64,000 bases of DNA from Faeciplasma sp048393055 (GTDB taxonomy: Bacteria; Bacillota; Clostridia; Oscillospirales; Ruminococcaceae): the NCBI GenBank assembly GCA_048393055.1, contig DBFJJS010000012.1:163226-227225 (forward strand), read 5' to 3'. The position numbers were made by a program, and so were the translations under genes. The notes below the pieces were generated by a model. The model had not been told where the DNA came from. It ran no database searches and saw only the letters and a list, made by a program, of their open reading frames with translations. Every line of letters starts with the position of its first letter. Position 1 is the first letter of the stretch. Positions 60,056-64,000 of the stretch are shown piece by piece.

Positions 60056-62080
60056 ATGGGTCTTGACCAGAGCGTAAAGTATCTTAAGGGCGTAGGCCCT
60101 AAACGCGCGGAGCTGTTTGAAAAGCTCGGCGTTTTTACCGTGCGTGACCTTGTTTATCACTTTCCGAGAAGCTATATAGACCTGAGCAAAACGGTGATGA
60201 TATCGGATACGGCGCTTGACGAGATGAACGCCGTGCGGGTGCGCGTGGTAAAAAAGCGCCCTGCTGATATCATCAGAAAAAATATGAGGATATACCGCGT
60301 TGTGTGTACGGACGGAGTGTCCGACATGAACGTGATTATATATAATTCCGTCTATCTTTATAACCGGCTTCGCGAGGGGGAGGATTATATCCTTTACGGC
60401 AAGGTGACGGGAAACCTCACAAGCCGCGAGATTTCGTCGCCGATGGTACTCAGCGCGAATGCTCCAGACAGGATAATACCCGTTTACCCTCTCACCGCTG
60501 GGCTTAGCGCCGGAGTGCTCAGGGGCTGTGTAAAAAACGCGCTTGCTTTTCTCGACGGGGAAAGCTGTGAGGCGCTTCCGGCTGCCATGATAAAAGAACT
60601 CGGGTTTATGCCGTGCGATGAAGCGCTCAGACAGGTGCATTTCCCGCAATCTATGGGAAAAATGCAGTCCGCAAGAAAAAGGCTTGCCTTTGACGAGCTT
60701 TTAGACCTGCAGCTCGGGATGCTCAGCTTAAGGCGAAGAAACAGAAGTCTCACCGCCTATGCACTTAAGAGCAAGCCGCTGAGCGGTTACTACGGCGCGC
60801 TTCCCTTTGAGCTGACAGGGGCGCAAAAGCAGGCGATAGCGGAGTGCGTTAGGGATATGACACAAAGTGTGCCGATGAACAGGCTTATTTTAGGCGACGT
60901 TGGTTCGGGAAAAACGGCGGTTGCGGCGGCGTGCTGCTATTTTGCATATCTTAACGGCTGCCAGTCCTGCCTGATGGCTCCGACGGAGATACTCGCCGAC
61001 CAGCACTATAAAACCCTGTGCGGCTTTTTAGAGCCGCTCGGCGTGAGGGTGGCGCTGCTGAAGGGCTCGCTTTCCGCAAGGGAAAAATCGGCTGTAAGGC
61101 AGGGGCTTGAGGCGGGGGAGTACGACGTTGCCGTCGGCACTCACGCCCTTATAGGGCAGTCTACCCGTTTTAAAAGGCTGGCTCTTGTCATAACGGACGA
61201 GCAGCATAGGTTTGGCGTCGGTCAGCGGGGGCTGCTTGCGGAAAAGGGCGAAAATCCGCACAGGCTTGTCATGAGCGCGACCCCGATACCGAGAACACTT
61301 GCTCTGATGATATACGGAGAGCTTGATATTTCAATATTGGGGGAGCTGCCTAAGGGAAGGCTGGCGGTGAAGACCTATGCTGTAACGGGAAAGCTCCGCG
61401 AGCGGGCGTACGGCTTTGTAGCGGGGCTTTTGAAACAGGGAAGGCAGGCGTATGTGGTTTGTCCCTCCATAGAGGACGAGGACGGCTCGGGCATAAAAAA
61501 CGTGACCGGCTGCGCGCGCGAGCTGAAAAACGGTATGTTTAAGGAGTTTAGGCTTGCCGTTCTGCACGGGCAGATGCCGCCGCAGGAAAAAGAAAGCGTA
61601 ATGCAGTCGTTTAAGGATGGAAGGATAGATCTTCTTGTCTCGACTACCGTTGTGGAGGTCGGAGTAGACGTTCCCAACGCGGCGATAATGCTTATAGAGG
61701 ATGCGGACAGGTTCGGATTAAGCCAGCTCCATCAGCTTCGCGGGCGCGTTGGCAGAGGAAGCTTCCAGTCGTATTGTATACTTATAACAGACAGCAGGTC
61801 GGACGAGGCTAAAAAGCGCCTGAGAACGCTTGTGGATTTCCCCGATGGGTTCAAGATATCGGAGATGGACCTTCAGCTAAGAGGTCCGGGAAACTTTTTC
61901 GGAGAAGAGCAGCACGGCTTGCCGAAGCTTAAAATTGCGGACGCGGCGGATTCACATATGATTACTTCCGCAAGGGAAGAGGCAGAGCGGCTTTTCGAGT
62001 CGGGCTATCTCGGGTCTTCGCAGGGAGAAAGGCTTGCCCGACGCGTGAAAAGACTTTTTGACGAAAGCTCTTTGAATTAG
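60056..62080 (+). CDS. recG: ATP-dependent DNA helicase RecG
   Basis: Remodels stalled forks and Holliday junctions. The 674 residues have the wedge OB-fold N-domain, helicase motif I GDVGSGKTAVA, motif II DEQHRFG, motif III SATPIPRTLAL, motif V/VI and GRVGRG, and the C-terminal TRG region ending in QLRGPGNFFGEEQHG. ATG 60056 follows GGAGG. Own promoter, shared terminator. Confidence 0.97.
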   Translation: MGLDQSVKYLKGVGPKRAELFEKLGVFTVRDLVYHFPRSYIDLSKTVMISDTALDEMNAVRVRVVKKRPADIIRKNMRIYRVVCTDGVSDMNVIIYNSVYLYNRLREGEDYILYGKVTGNLTSREISSPMVLSANAPDRIIPVYPLTAGLSAGVLRGCVKNALAFLDGESCEALPAAMIKELGFMPCDEALRQVHFPQSMGKMQSARKRLAFDELLDLQLGMLSLRRRNRSLTAYALKSKPLSGYYGALPFELTGAQKQAIAECVRDMTQSVPMNRLILGDVGSGKTAVAAACCYFAYLNGCQSCLMAPTEILADQHYKTLCGFLEPLGVRVALLKGSLSAREKSAVRQGLEAGEYDVAVGTHALIGQSTRFKRLALVITDEQHRFGVGQRGLLAEKGENPHRLVMSATPIPRTLALMIYGELDISILGELPKGRLAVKTYAVTGKLRERAYGFVAGLLKQGRQAYVVCPSIEDEDGSGIKNVTGCARELKNGMFKEFRLAVLHGQMPPQEKESVMQSFKDGRIDLLVSTTVVEVGVDVPNAAIMLIEDADRFGLSQLHQLRGRVGRGSFQSYCILITDSRSDEAKKRLRTLVDFPDGFKISEMDLQLRGPGNFFGEEQHGLPKLKIADAADSHMITSAREEAERLFESGYLGSSQGERLARRVKRLFDESSLN

Positions 62081-62094
62081 CATATCGCGGAAAT

Positions 62095-62124
62095 AAAAAG
62101 CGGAGGACATATATCCTCCGCTTT
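62095..62124. terminator. Bidirectional terminator between recG and the secreted-protein gene
   Basis: AAAGCGGAGGA/TCCTCCGCTTT 11-bp stem with 6-nt loop; A/T tracts at both ends. Confidence 0.85.
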
Positions 62125-62154
62125 AGTGCGTATATATGTAAATTAAAGCACCGG

Positions 62155-63603
62155 TTACCTCAGCACTACCAGCTCGGTTTGAGCAAAGCCTCCCTCTATC
62201 GGGTCTTCTATCTCGATTTCCTCCTCATCGACGATTACCGTGTCGCCGGGGTCAGAGGGAGTTTCGGGTACTTCCGGCTCAGTCTGTGCGGGGTATGTTG
62301 TTACTCTGCCGGACTCATAGCCGCATACTGTGCATTCGTAATGACCGTAGCCGTTGAAGCTGTCGGTTGCGTATACGTCTACGACGAATACAAGGCTGTG
62401 GGATGTATAATCAAACATTGTATCGCAGTTTGCGCATGCATGCCAGTGACCGATTCCGTTAGATGTCCAATTTGTACTTATAACATGCTCGGCAAGCTCT
62501 GTTCCGGAGAAGGTCTGTGTTCCTGCCGCTCCGCATTCACAGGAGTAGTAGTATGACGCAGGAACGGTGCAGGAAGCCGCTGACGCAAGGTATTCGTCGC
62601 TCATAACCTGCTGGTCATAAACGTGGGTATGTTCGCTTATATGAGCATATGTCTTTCCGCCGAATAAAGAGCTCATAGCATCAGCGTCAAAGGTGATTTG
62701 AGAGCTGTAAGGAGAATCTTCAAAGCGTGTTGCTCCGGTTTCCCCGTTTTCCATGATTCCAACCTTTATATCAAGCATGCTTCCGCTTGCCGGAGATATT
62801 GTCATACCGTTTTTTGCGTCGATTCCGCCGATTCCTAATACGTCGGAATTGCCTTCGATTAAGATGGTATCAGTTGAATCGATTCCATAATAAACTACAT
62901 ATTCTCCACTGCAAGCCGCTTTTACCTTACTGTTGGAGATCCTCATAGATTCTTCGGCGTGCATTCCAAGCTTAGTGCATTCAACGTCCACGTTGCTGTT
63001 GTCTGATATATTTATTTCGCCATATGCAAAAATAGCATAATAAGGGTTAAAATCGCTTAGATCTTCGGCAAAAAGTGACTTTACCACTACTGTGGAGTTG
63101 ATTATATTCAAGTTGCCATTTTCGACGTCAAGAAGTCTGTCGTTGACCTCGTTAGATGTTACCGTTAACGTGCAGTTGCTGATGGTAGTATCGCCGAATA
63201 TCAGAATGCGTCCGCCGACACTTAATTGACCAGAGCCGTCGCTGCTCGTAATTGTAAGGGAGCGGCCGATGGGTAGGTAGATTCCGTAAGAAGTATTTCC
63301 GGTCAATGTAATGGTGTTGGCGCCGATTAGGTTTATAGTCAAGTCGCCGTTAGAATAAATACTGCCATTAACGTATTCATTATCAATTGTAGCGTTTTCT
63401 AATGTTAACGTGTTGCTTACAGAGTCATATACCGCCTTTCCATTTCCGCAGACCACGGTATTGCCTTCGGCATTGATAATATTTTCTCCGTTGACCATAA
63501 GTGTAGTCGGTTTATTTGGTTCGTCCGCATAGGCTGCCGCCGGCAAGAGACTGATTGTCATTACAATTGCCATCAAGCATGCAAAAATTTTTGATGTTTT
63601 CAC
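62155..63603 (-). CDS. Secreted beta-solenoid-like protein with Cys pairs
   Basis: A 482-residue secreted protein. Signal peptide ends PAAAYADEP. Residues about 30-300 have repeating short beta units (NGDLTINLIGANTITLTGN, SLTITSSDGSGQLSVGG, ISNCTLTVTSN) resembling parallel beta-helix carbohydrate-binding proteins of Clostridia. Residues 320-440 hold three Cys pairs, CECG, CANC and CTVC, spaced by His and Trp (HWHACANC). The C-terminus is acidic (EEEIEIEDPIEGG) with no membrane anchor. GTG 63603 lies 9 nt after AAAGG; ATG 63612 and 63609 lie too near it. Confidence 0.8.
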   Translation of the reverse strand: MKTSKIFACLMAIVMTISLLPAAAYADEPNKPTTLMVNGENIINAEGNTVVCGNGKAVYDSVSNTLTLENATIDNEYVNGSIYSNGDLTINLIGANTITLTGNTSYGIYLPIGRSLTITSSDGSGQLSVGGRILIFGDTTISNCTLTVTSNEVNDRLLDVENGNLNIINSTVVVKSLFAEDLSDFNPYYAIFAYGEINISDNSNVDVECTKLGMHAEESMRISNSKVKAACSGEYVVYYGIDSTDTILIEGNSDVLGIGGIDAKNGMTISPASGSMLDIKVGIMENGETGATRFEDSPYSSQITFDADAMSSLFGGKTYAHISEHTHVYDQQVMSDEYLASAASCTVPASYYYSCECGAAGTQTFSGTELAEHVISTNWTSNGIGHWHACANCDTMFDYTSHSLVFVVDVYATDSFNGYGHYECTVCGYESGRVTTYPAQTEPEVPETPSDPGDTVIVDEEEIEIEDPIEGGFAQTELVVLR

Positions 63604-63643
63604 CTTCATCATCCTTTCAATTTAATATACACAAATGTACGCA

Positions 63644-63666
63644 ACAAAAAAGGCATACTATGCCTA
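63644..63666 (-). terminator. Hairpin terminator or attenuator upstream of the secreted-protein gene
   Basis: On minus, AGGCAT/ATGCCT with 3-nt loop followed by TTTTTT. One arm overlaps the small ORF stop. It lies 41 nt before the secreted-protein start. Confidence 0.7.
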
Positions 63667-63777
63667 TTGTACAGATAGACAAAGTACGCTTTTAAAACTT
63701 GTGCAATTTTGCATTTGACAATTAAAATGAATCGGGCTAAGCTTGTTTGTTAAAGTTATGCTCGCCGCCGTAGTCAT
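63664..63777 (-). CDS. Small ORF, 37 codons, unknown
   Basis: ATG 63777 preceded by AAAGGAG (63788-63794), 10 nt away, ending TAG at 63664-63666. The peptide begins MTTAASITLTNKLSPIHF and contains three Cys (positions 20, 25 and 33). It has its own promoter and a terminator right at its stop. It could be a free peptide, a leader peptide controlling the terminator, or chance. I recognise no family. No signal peptide. Confidence 0.45.
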   Translation of the reverse strand: MTTAASITLTNKLSPIHFNCQMQNCTSFKSVLCLSVQ

Positions 63778-63828
63778 TATTGCCAAGCTCCTTTCAATGA
63801 TTTCGTACAATTTTGCGTGTAATTATGT

Positions 63829-63840
63829 ACTGATATCAGT
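63829..63840 (-). promoter_or_regulatory. Palindrome ACTGATATCAGT at the small-ORF promoter
   Basis: Perfect 12-bp palindrome overlapping the -10 box (63838-63843) and the predicted start. It contains the same TGATATCA core as the SPFH promoter sites. Confidence 0.45.
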
Positions 63841-63866
63841 TTAGCATATGATTTTTAAAAATGCAA
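63838..63866 (-). promoter_or_regulatory. Sigma-A-like promoter of the small ORF / secreted-protein gene
   Basis: On minus, TTGCAT (63861-63866), 17-nt spacer, TAAACT (63838-63843), just after the spo0A stop. Confidence 0.6.
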
Positions 63867-63879
63867 TAATTATTTGCCC

Positions 63880-64000
63880 CTACCCCCACAAGCTATTGTA
63901 AGGAGCCTTAAGCCTGGAAGCGATAAGTGAGATAAATTCGGCGTTGGTAGGCTTACCCTTCTTGTCGCTCACAGTGTGACCGAACAGTTCGTTTATAAAT
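63880..64000 (-). CDS. spo0A: Sporulation master regulator Spo0A (partial, C-terminal end only)
   Basis: The last 39 residues of the Spo0A DNA-binding domain: INELFGHTVSDKKGKPTNAE, then FISLIASRLKAPYN, ending LWG and TAG at 63880-63882. This is the conserved sigA_HTH-like end that contacts polymerase and 0A boxes. The rest lies beyond the window. Its presence shows the organism belongs to a spore-forming lineage. Confidence 0.93.
   Translation of the reverse strand, partial: FINELFGHTVSDKKGKPTNAEFISLIASRLKAPYNSLWG

Noticed and set aside
7725..63815. Recurring ACAATTTTG / GCAATTTTGC sequences near 7730, 63700 and 63805
   Set aside because: Short A/T-rich similarity in intergenic DNA; not positioned consistently relative to promoters.
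1..64000. CRISPR arrays, insertion sequences, prophage, defence islands, tRNA or rRNA genes
   Set aside because: None seen: no spaced repeat array, no transposase or integrase, no tRNA-like cloverleaf, and base composition and gene content look uniform across the window.

Overview
This window is a chromosomal stretch of an anaerobic, endospore-forming Clostridia member, probably a gut Oscillospiraceae/Ruminococcaceae-type organism. The reasons are the dgt-dnaG-rpoD order, a partial spo0A at the right edge, spoVAD-spoVAE, ypeB, dipicolinate synthase (dpaAB), FeoA-FeoB with a Cys-rich small membrane protein, a stand-alone PduL phosphotransacylase, AGGAGG ribosome binding sites, frequent TTG/GTG starts, and sigma-A promoters spaced 17 nt. 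The lineage assignment is inference. I see no rRNA, tRNA, insertion sequence, prophage or CRISPR array. Nearly every gap longer than 100 bases holds a readable promoter or terminator, and no gap reaches 300 bases.

Region by region. 1-4 kb: replication and transcription core (rpoD partial, dnaG, dgt), all on minus. 4-13.4 kb: housekeeping on minus: YigZ, ribosomal protein L31 with a structured leader, a lipoprotein, aspartate kinase, an operon of a TIM-barrel protein, rsmD, coaD and a coiled-coil protein, then an operon of a lipoprotein, cyclophilin and uvrC. 13.6-23.3 kb: spore germination genes (spoVAD-spoVAE, ypeB) interleaved with a putative sortase substrate, a MATE pump, a thioesterase, class II aldolase and an EF-G2-like GTPase. 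23.3-31.4 kb: two tandem SGNH hydrolase paralogues, then a plus-strand unit PHP phosphoesterase - GT2 - YfhO that resembles a polyprenyl-phosphate-sugar surface glycosylation module, then pduL. 31.5-34.5 kb: ferrous iron uptake. 34.6-40.3 kb: three small unknown genes divergent from a phosphodiesterase, a sugar-phosphate epimerase/aldolase, DUF1846, and dpaAB behind a sigma-K-like promoter. 40.3-47 kb: phosphohexomutase, ComM-like ATPase, ppx-ppk polyphosphate operon. 47-53 kb: M29 aminopeptidase; a Crp-like regulator with an ABC importer whose permease and ATPase are fused; an SPFH protein coupled to a ribbon-helix-helix protein. 53-64 kb: argS, PrsA-like foldase, beta-lactamase-fold lipoprotein, malQ, HAD phosphatase, recG, a secreted beta-helix-like protein, a previously unlisted 37-codon small ORF with its own signals, and spo0A.

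The genes mostly form short transcription units bounded by strong hairpins. The best candidates for something undescribed are the pseudoknotted L31 leader, the small ORF between spo0A and the secreted protein gene, the SPFH-RHH pair with twin TGATATCA palindromes on its promoter, the three-gene unknown cluster at 34.6-35.7 kb, the repeat-bearing leader of dpaAB, and the Crp-linked fused ABC importer.
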